Below are positions 52,201 to 59,399 of a DNA stretch of 64,000 bases, one piece after another. The stretch spans positions 64,556,850 through 64,620,849 of the forward strand of contig CM054113.1 in the NCBI GenBank assembly GCA_028673005.1. The letters are read 5' to 3'. Made by a program: the position numbers and the translations under genes. This stretch comes from Tanypteryx hageni (taxonomy: Eukaryota; Arthropoda; Insecta; Odonata; Petaluridae). A model generated the notes under the pieces. The model was not told where the DNA came from, searched no databases, and saw nothing but the letters and a program-made list of their open reading frames with translations. Position 1 is the stretch's first letter; each line of letters begins with the position of its first letter.

Positions 52201-55200
52201 GAGCTCTAATTATAAGCCGAGGTAACAAAAAAATGACTCCTCCACAACATATTATCCGATCGTAAGAAAATGTGACAATGAAACTATTACTGGGTTTTTA
52301 CAACGCATTAACGGTTTTAAATATCTTATGCACAGTCAAAGGAGCCTTTGTTTAATACGCAATTACAATTGTATACATTTCGTATTCAGGTTGACGGAAA
52401 GCAGAAAGAACAATTAAGTGTTGGCTATATCCCGTCTAATATTCTAATCACCCCGTTAAGATGTTGTGTTTTTAAAAAGGCGTATGTATTTCATTCTTTT
52501 CGTCAATTAAATGAAGGTTGAGCTGTAAATAACACAAACTAAAGCGAAGATTGTTGGTGATTCTTCAGTGTCGTTAAAGCGAATTGTCGTTGAGTGAGGT
52601 ACTAAGGTGACCAGACGTCCCACTTTTGGCGGTACAGTCCCACTTTTTGACAATCTGTCCCACTGCCCACTCCAATCCAGAAATGTCCCGCTTTCTAACA
52701 GTCACGAAAGAAGAGTAGGAATTTTACAACAATCACTATCGGTGATCACCGCTTTGCTAAACCGTTGTCGGTGTCGCGGGGCTACTGACATTATATCGCC
52801 TCTAATGCAACATTCTACCTTGTATGTAGCACGAACTAATTTTGTAACTTGTCTCACTGATTTGGGGGCATATTTATGTAGTTGATCATGTTACAATGTA
52901 AACCAGAATGTCTCATTCGTCATTCCTCTACGTAGTGACTTCTTTCAGCGCGATCGGATGTAGTACGAATGATGCGCTCACTTGCTACCAGTCATCAGTT
53001 GAGGAATCGTCCTCTTATCATAAGCTTGGGGTTAATCAAAATGCATAGTGTGCTGGAAATTGACGTGTGATTAACTTTTCAATGTTTTATTATTTTGTGA
53101 AGTGTCAGTAGCGGAATTGCACTCCTGCTGTCAGCTCAGTTTTGAAAAAATAAACTGCTCTCACGTAACTTTTCAGTGAGTAATAATTTTATTATTACAG
53201 GGTTATTGGTAGTAATTAACAAAATATCATAAGTTAAAAACACAATATCGGCATTTATAAACAAAATATTGATAATTATAGACAAAATATGGTTAGTTAT
53301 AAATAAAGTATCGGCAGTTATAAACAAAAGCTAATCTAACAACTGAGTTTTTATAACAAGATACTTTGCCTATAAATACCGATATTATGTTTATAATTGT
53401 TGATACACTCTATAATTGCTTACATTCCAGGGGCTAACAGTTTGTCCTTCTTTGGCTGAACTGAAGTCTGGTCACGTTAGGTATGCATGTAATGACTTCA
53501 TTGGATATGTATATTACAATTACGGGTTTAAAGGTGATTTAAAATGCCTTTAAGCCTTAAAAATGGAAACATTATTTGAGCTAATTAAGTTACCAATTTG
53601 TTCTTTTAAATTTACTTTAAAAATTATTTGTACAAACTTGGATGTCATGTATTTATTTTTATAGAAAATTAATTTGGTGACCCATAAAATGTCAAAAAGC
53701 CAAATAAGGGAAAGAGCCAGGACTGTTAAGAAAGAAAATAGGGTCTTTAACGAACAATGGGAGTTGCAGTATTATGTAATTTCTGTGGAAGAGAAAATGA
53801 TGTTTACTTTGTGATGCTGTGATTGCAACAGTGAAGAGCTATAATGCAAACCAGCATTATGAGACTCACAGGTAACACAAATACGTGTCATTAGAAGGAA
53901 AAGAATGGGAATCTGCACTTTTAAAACTGAAAAGCCAGAAAAGACGACAGCAACATTTTTTTAAAATGGTTACCTGACAAAGTGATCAAGCTACTGAAGC
54001 TACTTATAAAGTAGCATATATACTTAGGAAGAATTGTAAGCCATATAGTTATGTGGCAATCATAAAGGAGTGCCTTGTAGAGGTTGTATCATGTCTGGTT
54101 CCAGATAAGGCTGATAAGTACAGGCAACTACCTCTTTCACAAAGAACAATAACAGATCGACAGTATGAACTGGCTTGCGATGTTGCTCAACAACTTCAAA
54201 CAATATGCCAAAGTGAAGGTATTTATTACTCCATGGCTCTAGATGAGTCCACTGATATTACTGACTCAGCACAAGTGTTAATTTTTATTCGTGCTATAAC
54301 TGAAGATTTTCATTGCCATGAGGAGTTATTGGCTTTGGCTATTTGAACGGGAAAACGCATGGGTTGATATTTTCACTGTCTTTAAAGAGAAATGCATGGA
54401 AGCAAAACTGAATTTTCGTAATCTCGTGTTTGCATAGACCTTCCATGAGAGGAAAACATGAAGGTTATGTTGCTTTGTTACAGAAGGAAATGCCAAATCC
54501 AGATAGCTTAATTTCTTTTCACTGTATTTTGCATCAACAGAATCATTGCACCAAATCTGCCAGTTTAAATGACACATTACATAAGGTTATTGGTATTGTG
54601 AACTACATTCGGGCAATTGCTTTACATCACCGTCTGTTTCAAACCATGCTCCAATTTGACGATGAAACATTTTCTGTAGATCTTCCATATCATTCTAAAG
54701 TGCACTGGTTGTCACAAGGTCAGGTACTGGGAAATGTTTTAGCTTTGTGAAAACAAATCACGACCTTTTTCAAAGACGCCAATGAACCTTGTGAACTATT
54801 GAATGATGACTTCTGCAGAAACGTTGTTTTTATGTGTGACAATGTCAAAGCAAAATCATTTGAATACTTCATTACAAGGTAAAACCAAATCAATATATGA
54901 AAAGTGGCAGCAAATTCAGTCATTTAGGAAGAAATTGGAGTTTTTCAAGATTGGCTTTTCACGATCAGTTGTTTCAGCCGGGCATTTTCCTGAACTAGCA
55001 AAGGTAATTGATGATCAAAATATACACGAAAAGTTGGATATGAACGAAAATATAGCTGTTTTAGACTCATTGATTGAAGAATACAATGACAGATTTAAAG
55101 ATTTTGAAAAACATGATGGTGCACTGAAGTTAACTTTTCAACCACATCTTGTTAATGTCTTAAATGCACCTGAAGATTTACAGATGGAGTTGATTGAGAT

Positions 55201-58200
55201 CTCAGAAGACAACATTCTGAAATCTCAATTCAACAGTAAGAAGGATCCAATTGAAATATTGTAGATTGCAGTTGAATATCCACAACTGCGTCAGTATGCT
55301 TGTCGTTTACTGTCTTGTTTTGGAACAACCTATTGTTGTGAATCTGCATTTTCGTATTTAAGTTTAATCAAGACGTGCCTGAGATCACAGATAACAGACA
55401 CCTAAAAGATCAGTTGAAGTTAAAAATGACGAAGCTGGAACCAAATATTAAGTCTTTAGCTCATAGAAAACAGTCACAAAAAAGTCATTAAATTATATTT
55501 ACCTTATTTTGATATATATGATTGAATGTAACATTTAAATTACAATTTTTAATTTGTTTTAGCTTCTTTAAAGTTTACCTTGTTTTTGTAAACGTGGAAA
55601 CATTTTCTTTTTTATTAAAAAGTCATTGTGTCAAACCTTTAAAAAAAAGAAAATTTGAAAAAATATAAATGTTTTCATTAAATTAAAAAGTCATTAAACT
55701 ATATTTTCCTAGTATTATTTCCATTCTCACAAATGTGAATTATGCAACCTGCACATCTATGTGCAGCCTAATGAGATCTCGGTTAAACAGCATTTGGTCT
55801 TATAATAGAAAAAGGTTTCCTACCCCTGGACTAGCCCAATTATTTTTCTTCAATTCAAAGGGATATTTTTGCATACTTGTCTAAATAGGAAACTAAAAGA
55901 ATTGAATTCCTTTCTATCGTACTAAAGAAGTATTGTTTCTCTAATTCTTCATTTTTTGATATAAGTAAATATGGAGAGCATAGGTACTCTTTCGTTTAAT
56001 TAATGAGTCACTAAATCTGTTTTCCTCGTTAAAATTTTGATGTTGACACACGTGAATGTATGCAGCACGCAACACAATGTGTGGCCTAATGAAGTCTCCG
56101 CTACGTAACATGTAGCCTTCCATTGACAAAAGGTTCCCCACCCCTGGTTTAGGCTGTAGAGCCATGCAAAGACAAATGGCATAGAGAAACCATTTTTTTG
56201 GCATTGGTGCTCTTCGTATGAGAGGAGGTTAATGCCAGCACCAGGTTTCCCTCCTCCCTTCCATGTGTCTGGTGTGTAAGGCAATGAAAAACCACCACAC
56301 ATTGTGTATATTCCCTGTTCAATTAAACCAAGGATTGAGAAACATTTATTACTCCTAATGTAAATATTTAAGAACTACAGAGTCAATCCCACACAGGACC
56401 TGAACTAGAAGTTTTATATGTTGAATATAGGATTGCAAAGAATTAATGTTTTTGTCTGTAACATTATTTCAAAGACCTTATTTATTAGCCAGAAAAATAA
56501 TTGCATTATTATTTGATGAGCCTAATAATTACCATACCTTTCGGCGTATAAGACACTTTTTACCATAAAAATGACCCCCATAATCAGCTTGCATCTTTTA
56601 CGCCAAAGGTAAGATTATTACTGTTCTCAATAGTGATACTAACAAACACATCCCCAAAATGGAATAATTGGCAGTAGTTTGTTGCAAAAACATTAAAATA
56701 TACATTATTAATAGTGAAAAATTTGTTAACGTGAATTCCAATGATGCATTTTCATTATTGCACTTTATTACATGCCCACTTGCAGTAATTAAAATTTCAG
56801 TGCATCTTTGACAGTCATATGCAGTGGTGAGCCATGAATATTTTAACAATGGGCTCGCATTTTTTTCGACCTACAGCTCACCACTGGTCATATGTTTTAG
56901 TTCCTAATGGGCCCGTTGAATGGTGGGATTAATGCCATGAAACATTATAGTTGCAGTAGATGTGATAAAAATTTTGTAAATACTTAGGATAAATACTGTT
57001 ATTTCTATTTAGATCTCAATGGCTACAAAAGTGAAAAGATACATCTACGCTATTTGTTATAAGCTTCAGGTGATTCAATATGCAAAAACACAGAAACTGA
57101 GCAGCAGCTCAGTCCACCTCCCACAGAAAAAATGATCCATGAATAGAGAAAACGAGGAAAAACAGAAGATGATGTTATAAGAGAAACATATTATTCATAA
57201 GGTTGGTCCAGAACTAGAGGAGAAAGTGATGGATAGTATAACAAAGGAAGTTTGGTATATCTGTGTTGATCAAGTACTATCGATAAAGGGTATCTATACA
57301 GTGGAATCCCCATTTAACGTTTGCCTGGGGGACAAGTTTTTTGTACCTTAGATTGAGTAATACCTTAAATGGGGATAGTCTAATAGTGTAATCGGCTGAG
57401 CATGCACAACGCTGCACACAAAATGACAACACTAGCAGATGTTGGAATTTCCCACATCCTTGCAGTCATTAGATTTTAAGGACATTTGTCACATTTCGGT
57501 GCCTTATGCAAAATTCACAAATATAATTGATTATCTTGTGCGGTGTAGGGAAATGCTCCAGCGACAGACGGGTAGGTACACCCGAAGTTTGAATTACATA
57601 ACCTTGATGTAACAAAAGCATTGATCTGAATAAACCTTCCCTTTTTGGAGGATTGTCTTCCTTTCGGGTTAAAAAGGTAAATATGGCATATGACGTGGTT
57701 GGCAAAACAACATCCTGTTTAAAAGCTGATATTTTCCCAAAATATGTGATTTAAATGTTTAATATGAGAGATTTTGAATGGTAGGCGGAAAACGATGAAT
57801 AGAATAAGAAACTTCATTAATATTCCTAAAACAGTTTAAATTCAAAGATCGTACATCAATTCTTTCTAATTTTAATTTCAAAAGAATAAAAGCCTGCACT
57901 TTAAAAAGTCGCTTTTTACGTGTTATCTCACCGGAAATGGAAATTGCCCCCCTGAAGTCGAACCCCGGTCTTTTTTCGTGTCTTTTTCGTCATTTAATTT
58001 TTATATCTGAATCAAACATTCCTGCGAAATTTCAACCTTCCACCTAATCGGAAGTTTGTTAAAAATGCATTAAAACGTGCCATTGATGACATCAGCATTA
58101 CGTTTCGGACAACGGCTATTATATTAAGTAATTATTTAAATGGAGCTTTGGTCGGGGCCACAAAAAACAACCTTAAATGTGGAGAAACCTTAAATCAGGA

Positions 58201-59169
58201 TTTCACTGTATGTGCTACATGTACGGCTTGTGTGTCTACTTTTGGCTAATCAACCTCTTGGATTATTATTGCCATAACTCCTTCCACACTGAACACAATC
58301 ACAAGGGAGGAGGGAAACCCGGTGCTGGCATTAGCCTACTCTTAACAAAGAGCACCAATGGGACCAACGGCTTAACGTCCCTTCCAAGTAATGCTGACTT
58401 TGCGCAGTCTCCTCAAACCACACAAACTGGGGGTCAGGCGACCCTGACATGTGTAATGCCCTCCGACACCTTAATTAATACGACTGCCAAGTTCACGCAG
58501 GGCACATTTAACTGTACAAGTCTCGAAGCATTTATTTATGTTTTAGATCATCCTATTTATTTTATGAATTAAGTTTATCTAAAACATATTTAACTGTTAT
58601 CACGTTGTAATATTTTCTGTAAATGTTGCCAGATATGGTCTTAATCACTGTTGGAAATGATACAGTGGCTCTTTCTAAATGCGTTGGTAAACTAAAATAC
58701 TTTTTTCCTAAAAAATCTTCTAAAAACCTGGGGTGCATCTCATATACTGATAAATACAGTATGTTGACACTAAAAATGTGTGGTCTCAAATGGCAGTAAT
58801 GTTTCTAGAATTTGTGTGAATTGCAAGAATGTAGTTAGGGATTTTTATTAAAACCAATATATTTTCAGTTTTTGTTGAAATTTATCCTTTTAATATAGAC
58901 TTGGTGACATCCTTGCTTGTGTTTTATGAACTCATGTTCCTTTGTTGTAGTATCCTCTTAAATCCCATTTTAGGATATATGTTTTAAGGAATTAAAATAT
59001 GTCCTCATTTATACATCCTTAAAATTGCTGTGGTGGTTCATGTATTTTCACCTATATCATTCTTAACTTTACAGGATGCTGGACGAATTTGGAAATGAAG
59101 TAGAAAACAGTGAATCAAAGATTGACTCAACTATGAAGAAGGTGGCCAAAGTTCTGCACATTTCAAATG
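22768..59169 (+). CDS. STX6/Syx6: Syntaxin-6 (Qc-SNARE), 5' six exons; last exon(s) beyond window
   Basis: Exons: 22768-22802, 23014-23186, 45185-45279, 45496-45555, 46032-46288, 59075-59169, all phase-compatible. The product is a TGN/early-endosome t-SNARE for retrograde and endosomal fusion. N-terminal syntaxin-6 domain: [36 protein letters not shown], then [20 protein letters not shown]. The SNARE motif includes [18 protein letters not shown]; its Gln in DEQAV is the zero-layer residue. The transmembrane anchor is not in the window. Oddities: exon 2 to exon 3 is joined by a 22 kb AT-AC intron, and the first heptads of the SNARE motif are Pro-rich and unlike the family. The gene spans over 41 kb, mostly because of transposons. 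Confidence 0.95.
23014..23186 (+). CDS. STX6/Syx6: Syntaxin-6 exon 2, ending at an AT-AC donor
   Basis: Acceptor ATTGAAG at 23007-23013. Completes Asp, then [20 protein letters not shown] through [15 protein letters not shown]. It ends one base into a codon at 23186, directly before ATATCCTTTT. A tempting GTGAGT at 23218 would add foreign residues ([11 protein letters not shown]) absent from the family. Confidence 0.93.
23187..23196 (+). promoter_or_regulatory. U12 AT-AC 5' splice site
   Basis: ATATCCTTTT, recognised by U11 and U6atac snRNAs in the minor spliceosome. The exon before it ends ACCATTC. Confidence 0.92.
23380..24111. mobile_element. Non-autonomous element with about 70-bp TIRs and an internal 65-bp tandem repeat
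   Basis: 23380-23451 and 24038-24111 are inverted copies sharing TTATTTTCGTAGTAAACCTA and GCGTATTTTAGT-like ends (ACGTATTTTAGT on the left). The interior holds three copies of a 65-bp unit. No coding capacity. The class cannot be named from its ends. Confidence 0.8.
23636..23838 (+). repeat. 65-bp minisatellite, three copies plus start of a fourth
   Basis: Units start with TGCGCGACTTCA at about 23636, 23700 and 23765, and TGCGCGACC begins again at 23829. Each unit contains TTGGGTAAG and a GTGTTTTGG block. It lies midway between the inverted ends of the enclosing element. Confidence 0.9.
24112..28438. other. Intron sequence without recognised genes
   Basis: No conserved coding segment. A 102-codon minus reading at 27198-27506 resembles nothing known to me. 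The sequence is slightly less AT-rich around 26600-27500. 27935-28100 reads like a degraded retroelement tail with a B-box-like GGTTCGATTCC near 28074. Confidence 0.4.
28439..30178. mobile_element. hAT-type non-autonomous element with perfect 8-bp TSD
   Basis: The octamer CATACAAA flanks both sides (28431-28438 and 30179-30186). The ends are TAGAGTTTTGGG on the left and, complemented, TAGAGTTTTGGAACCGGG on the right, with CCCGGGA-type blocks inside each. 8-bp duplications and such ends mark the hAT superfamily. At 1.74 kb without a transposase reading it is non-autonomous or internally deleted. Confidence 0.88.
31166..31450. repeat. Repeat bracketed by TA microsatellites, copy 1
   Basis: A roughly 170-bp core (GCTGAAGAAGGAG to CACCTTGTTGACATCC) lies between (TA)n at about 31172-31206 and (TA)n(GT)n at about 31386-31450. 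The inverted copy at 63410-63600 shares the core (ACACCTTGTTG, GGGCTTCC-type, TTTTACGTGT, CTGAAGAAGG) and is also bracketed by TA runs. Confidence 0.7.
31747..32165. mobile_element. pogo/Tigger-type MITE
   Basis: The left end CAGTTGAACCTCTCTAATCC follows TA. The complement of the right end reads CAGTCGAAACTTTTAATTCG. Such CAGT-GAACCTCT-TAATCCG ends belong to Tigger-like elements. 419 bp, no coding. The right TA duplicate is not intact. Confidence 0.65.
32689..33295 (+). repeat. CT-rich minisatellite (CTCTCTCATC-type units), about 0.6 kb
   Basis: Dozens of variable-length units made of CT dinucleotides punctuated by CATC. The strand is pure pyrimidine except for the A of CATC, so it can adopt H-DNA-like or G/A-rich antisense structure. 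The 161-codon Ser/Leu/His/Pro reading through it is not a gene. Confidence 0.95.
33296..35166. other. Intron sequence without recognised features
   Basis: No conserved coding, RNA or repeat signal that I can support. Confidence 0.4.
35171..35382. mobile_element. Hairpin piggyBac-type MITE between two TTAA sites
   Basis: TTAA at 35167-35170 and 35383-35386. The two arms are near-complementary over about 90 bp each: left CTTATTAACGCCCACCGTTG, right complemented CCCATTAACACCCAGAATTG. The pairing continues through ATTTCTGCTGTTACTCTGC against ACTTCTGCTATTACTCTAC. A loop of about 30 bp remains. When transcribed in the syntaxin-6 pre-mRNA it would fold into a long hairpin. Confidence 0.85.
35387..36221. 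other. Intron sequence without recognised features
   Basis: Short open readings occur (for example 35803-36009) but none is recognisable. Confidence 0.35.
36222..36290 (+). repeat. Dispersed GGGAGGAGGGAAAC repeat, copy 1
   Basis: AAGGGAGGAGGGAAACTC, then GGTGCCGGCATCAGCCTACT, CTTAAC and GTCCCT. The same block occurs at 58301-58520 (+) and 56185-56310 (-). This copy lacks the ~30 bp around GAGCACCAATGGGACC present in the 58 kb copy. Confidence 0.75.
36420..38954 (+). mobile_element. hAT element with transposase C-terminus
   Basis: The left end is CAGGCGTGCACCCAGC; the complement of the right end is CAGGCGCACACTC. Flanking octamers AGGTGGAT (36412-36419) and CCGTGGAT (38955-38962) agree at six of eight positions, consistent with an aged 8-bp duplication. 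It encodes the tail of a ZMYM1-like hAT transposase near its right end. A segment at about 36665-36745 (GGTGGTCGCCCGGGG and neighbours) resembles the 5' part of this class of hAT. Confidence 0.75.
38036..38826 (+). pseudogene. hAT transposase (ZMYM1-like) C-terminal fragment
   Basis: [20 protein letters not shown] (near 38252) and [11 protein letters not shown] match the region before the dimerisation domain. [20 protein letters not shown], then [20 protein letters not shown] and HRDI are the hAT C-terminal dimerisation domain, broken by stops at 38687 and 38767 and by frame changes upstream. The N-terminal two thirds are missing. Not functional. Confidence 0.85.
38985..39235 (+). repeat. Dispersed repeat, copy 2
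   Basis: Begins just after the right side of the hAT element and matches 20690-20955 in order (ATTATCAAGCTC, CCTTATGG, GCATAAAAA, TCTTTTTATTCAT). It carries an 84-codon reading (38946-39200) that I do not recognise and that the other copy does not preserve. Confidence 0.5.
39236..40157. other. Intron sequence with a purine-rich stretch
   Basis: 39820-40110 is strongly purine-biased on the + strand (GGAGG, GAGAGG, GGGAAG runs), giving a Lys/Arg/Glu-rich reading of 80 codons that looks like composition rather than a gene. Confidence 0.4.
40166..40445. mobile_element. hAT-type MITE, 280 bp
   Basis: Ends CAGGGGCTCCC and, complemented, CAGTGATACCC. Flanking octamers CTTTACGC (40158-40165) and CTCTACGC (40446-40453) agree at seven of eight bases. 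No coding. Confidence 0.8.
40735..41176. mobile_element. hAT-type MITE, 442 bp
   Basis: Ends CAGGGATTGCAAAC and, complemented, CAGGGATGGCAAATC. Flanking octamers GCCGAGTG (40727-40734) and GCGTAGTG (41177-41184) agree at six of eight. GCGTGCC-type motifs recur in both halves (CCGCGTGCCAAAATT near 40760, ACGCGTGCCGTAG near 41150). Confidence 0.75.
41185..42573. other. Intron sequence without recognised features
   Basis: AT-rich; no coding or repeat signal supported. Confidence 0.4.
42576..42842. mobile_element. Tigger-type MITE
   Basis: Left TA|CAGGTATTACGCGAT; the complement of the right end is AAGGTATCCCTCGTTATACG. Inside, GTGAAATCGCGTAAAGTGAA near the left is echoed by ACGCGTAAAGTGAGATCGCG near the right. 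267 bp, no coding. Confidence 0.65.
43293..44513. mobile_element. TIR repeat family, copy 2 (1.2 kb)
   Basis: Left end ATTACGCCACCTTTTTGAAC; the complement of the right end is AATACACCACCTTTTTGAAC, a clear TIR of about 25 bp. Two internal blocks repeat in tandem: TGAAAACCTTACACTCCAAA with GTTGGCGGTGAAGTTCAAAC at 43600-43800 and again at 44160-44360. The unit is the inverse of 12455-14246. No transposase reading. Confidence 0.8.
44575..45140 (+). repeat. Dispersed repeat family, copy in intron 2
   Basis: 44575-44795 is nearly identical to 59415-59635 (CAGCAAATATTTGGATAATC, AACACTGATTTGATTGTGCA). The following 44860-45140 matches 50035-50290 (AAAATAGTTTTGGG, CAATTATGTGAATT, TTTTTAGTGCATATAAA, CATCATATTT). 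Together they suggest one repeat of at least 0.6 kb. It ends only about 45 bp before the AC acceptor. Confidence 0.75.
45167..45184 (+). promoter_or_regulatory. U12 branch site and AC acceptor
   Basis: ATCCTTAAT, then AATGTTTAC|TTATC. The short branch-to-acceptor distance and the lack of a polypyrimidine tract are characteristic of U12 introns. Confidence 0.9.
45185..45279 (+). CDS. STX6/Syx6: Syntaxin-6 exon 3
   Basis: Follows the AC acceptor. Completes Leu, then [31 protein letters not shown], donor AAG|GTGAGT, phase 0. This is the third helix of the N-terminal syntaxin-6 bundle. Confidence 0.95.
45496..45555 (+). CDS. STX6/Syx6: Syntaxin-6 exon 4
   Basis: Exactly 20 codons, phase 0 at both ends: [20 protein letters not shown]. 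Acceptor TTTTTTCAG, donor CAG|GTAATG. Linker between the N-terminal helices and the SNARE motif. Confidence 0.93.
45556..46031 (+). other. Syntaxin-6 intron 4
   Basis: AT-rich, nothing recognised. Confidence 0.7.
46032..46288 (+). CDS. STX6/Syx6: Syntaxin-6 exon 5 (linker and start of SNARE motif)
   Basis: Acceptor TATTTTTCAG. Reads [13 protein letters not shown], a Gly-rich stretch, [13 protein letters not shown], a divergent Pro-containing part ([16 protein letters not shown]), then [14 protein letters not shown]. It ends two bases into a Val codon before GTAAGT. In relatives the divergent part is a regular heptad stretch of the DEQLELVSGSIG type, so this exon is unusual. Less AT-rich than its surroundings. 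Confidence 0.9.
46289..47580 (+). other. Syntaxin-6 intron 5, proximal part
   Basis: No recognised feature; a fragment at 47580-47680 matches 50285-50370. Confidence 0.4.
47580..47680 (+). repeat. Fragment of dispersed repeat family
   Basis: Shares ACAACAAACTAACA, GACGATACACAA, AAGCATGAATACTTA and ATTCAGAATCA-type blocks with 50285-50370, directly abutting the left end of the pogo-type element. Confidence 0.6.
47683..49701. mobile_element. pogo/Tigger-type element A
   Basis: Left end TGTATTTTTCGTGCTATAAG followed by ACGCACC. The complement of the right end reads CACTATATTTTTAGGGCCAT followed by AAGATGCAC. It contains the N-terminal domain of a transposase on the minus strand. A further Tigger-like end (complement TACAGTGAAATGTCAGTATA, near 49443) hints at a second MITE inside. 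Confidence 0.65.
48124..48348 (-). pseudogene. pogo-type transposase N-terminal (Brinker-like HTH) fragment
   Basis: [40 protein letters not shown], then [15 protein letters not shown] and KWPQLEE. Family members read FKLKVI.YAE..GNRAA..HF...E..R.WRKQ, with KWP.LE closing the domain. This helix-turn-helix binds the element ends. The downstream catalytic domain is not found. Confidence 0.75.
49702..51599. other. Intron sequence with repeat fragments
   Basis: Holds the repeat copy at 50035-50370 and a retroelement-like tail near 50690-50800 (CATACCAAATTTCGTTGTTC, then CACACAAACAGACATTCGG). A short (ATCA)n run lies at about 51050. No gene. Confidence 0.45.
50035..50370 (+). repeat. Dispersed repeat family, copy in intron 5
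   Basis: Matches 44860-45140 and 47580-47680 (GTCCCATAAAGTAAAAATAG, CAATTATGTGAATTTCAT, TTAGTGCATATAAACGTTGG). Confidence 0.65.
51842..52602. mobile_element. Tigger-type MITE inside the hAT element
   Basis: Left TA|CAGTCATACCTCGCTTAA. The complement near the right edge reads TAGTACCTCACTCAACGACA, the partner terminus, cut short where the next element begins. Confidence 0.65.
52603..53480. mobile_element. Second hAT-type MITE (GGTGACCAGAC ends)
   Basis: Left end TAAGGTGACCAGACGTCC; complement of the right end CTAACGTGACCAGACTTC. It abuts the Tigger MITE, whose terminus it probably interrupted. Contains the 21-bp minisatellite. A target duplication could not be defined. Confidence 0.65.
53218..53331 (+). 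repeat. 21-bp minisatellite, about five copies
   Basis: Units of the form AACAAAATATNNNNANTTATA repeat with a strict 21-base period, e.g. AACACAATATCGGCATTTATA. The period is a multiple of three, so the minus strand reads as a 7-residue Ile/Leu-rich repeat (FINADIL-like); that is a by-product. Confidence 0.85.
53688..55490 (+). pseudogene. hAT transposase (GTF2IRD2/Charlie-like), full length but decayed
   Basis: The ATG near 53688 opens [20 protein letters not shown], then [19 protein letters not shown]. Broken frames lead to [20 protein letters not shown], then [16 protein letters not shown]. The first catalytic region is [30 protein letters not shown] and [12 protein letters not shown] follow, and [13 protein letters not shown] is the RW-type motif with Arg replaced. 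The C-terminal dimerisation part is [20 protein letters not shown], then [12 protein letters not shown], ending at a stop near 55490. Multiple stops (for example TAG at 55262) and frame changes make it inactive. GTF2IRD2 in mammals captured such a transposase; nothing here suggests that. Confidence 0.88.
55491..56146. other. Right flank of the hAT element with two successive hAT ends
   Basis: 55730-55829 and 56030-56146 are similar to each other (GTGCAGCCTAATGAGATCTC against GTGTGGCCTAATGAAGTCTC) and both end in CCCCTG. The first is followed by GACTAGCC, the second by the duplicated GTTTAGGC. Confidence 0.7.
56185..56310 (-). repeat. Dispersed GGGAGGAGGGAAAC repeat, copy 2 (inverted)
   Basis: The complement reads GGGAGGAGGGAAACCTGGTG, then CTGGCATTAACCTCCTCTC and AAGAGCACCAATG, matching 58301-58360. 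It also extends upstream with GGTGGTTTTTCATTGCCTTA. Confidence 0.75.
57019..57200 (+). pseudogene. pogo-type transposase N-terminal fragment
   Basis: [20 protein letters not shown] followed by YAKTQ parallels [25 protein letters not shown] of element A, then frames break. Opposite orientation to the fragment in element A. Confidence 0.65.
57299..58208. mobile_element. Tigger-type MITE with intact TA duplication, 910 bp
   Basis: Left TA|CAGTGGAATCCCCATTTAA; the complement of the right end is CAGTGAAATCCTGATTTAAG, also next to TA (58209-58210). Inner echoes: TTAAATGGGGATAG near 57368-57380 and CCTTAAATGTGGAGAAACC near 58171. No coding. Confidence 0.85.
58301..58520 (+). repeat. Dispersed GGGAGGAGGGAAAC repeat, copy 3 (longest)
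   Basis: GGGAGGAGGGAAACCCGGTG, CTGGCATTAGCCTACTCTTA, then AAGAGCACCAATGGGACC, GGCTTAACGTCCCTTCC and a CAGGCGACCCTGACATG region. Higher GC than its surroundings. Confidence 0.75.
59075..59169 (+). CDS. STX6/Syx6: Syntaxin-6 exon 6 (second half of SNARE motif)
   Basis: Acceptor CTTTACAG. Completes Val, then [31 protein letters not shown] plus one base before GTTTGT (phase 1). The heptads fit layers +1 to +8 of a Qc-SNARE. The following RRQW and transmembrane exon is not in the window. Confidence 0.95.
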
Positions 59170-59399
59170 GTTTGTAATTTACTTTATTCTTTTTACATTA
59201 ATTCTTTGGCAAAAAATATCTATATTATCCTAAAACTACCATCCAACCAGTACAAAGTTTTGTATGGATCCAAGAGACAAGATTATGTACATAATATCCT
59301 TATTCTGTCTGTTCGTCCATTGATCTGCCGGAACACTCTATAGAAATCCCCATAAGAGAACACTTAAAAATACCTTTTTTCACTTGCAGCTACTTTTAT

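Larger units (their letters stand above)
51608..56146 (+). mobile_element. hAT (Charlie/GTF2IRD2-like) element, 4.5 kb, with perfect TIR and TSD
   Basis: The ends are an identical 16-bp inverted pair, CAGGGGTGGGGAACCT, flanked on both sides by GTTTAGGC (51600-51607 and 56147-56154), an exact 8-bp duplication. Inside are a Tigger MITE, another hAT MITE, a minisatellite and a broken hAT transposase. A further terminus of the same kind (TTTCCTACCCCTG) lies at 55817-55829, so two related elements may be nested. Confidence 0.9.
56531..58763. mobile_element. pogo/Tigger-type element B
   Basis: Left end ACCATACCTTTCGGCGTATA then AGACAC; the complement of the right end is CATACTGTATTTATCAGTAT then ATGAGATGCACC. 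Related to element A by its TATAAGACGCACC-class ends and by the transposase fragment at 57019. Interrupted by the MITE at 57299-58208 and the repeat at 58301. Confidence 0.65.
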
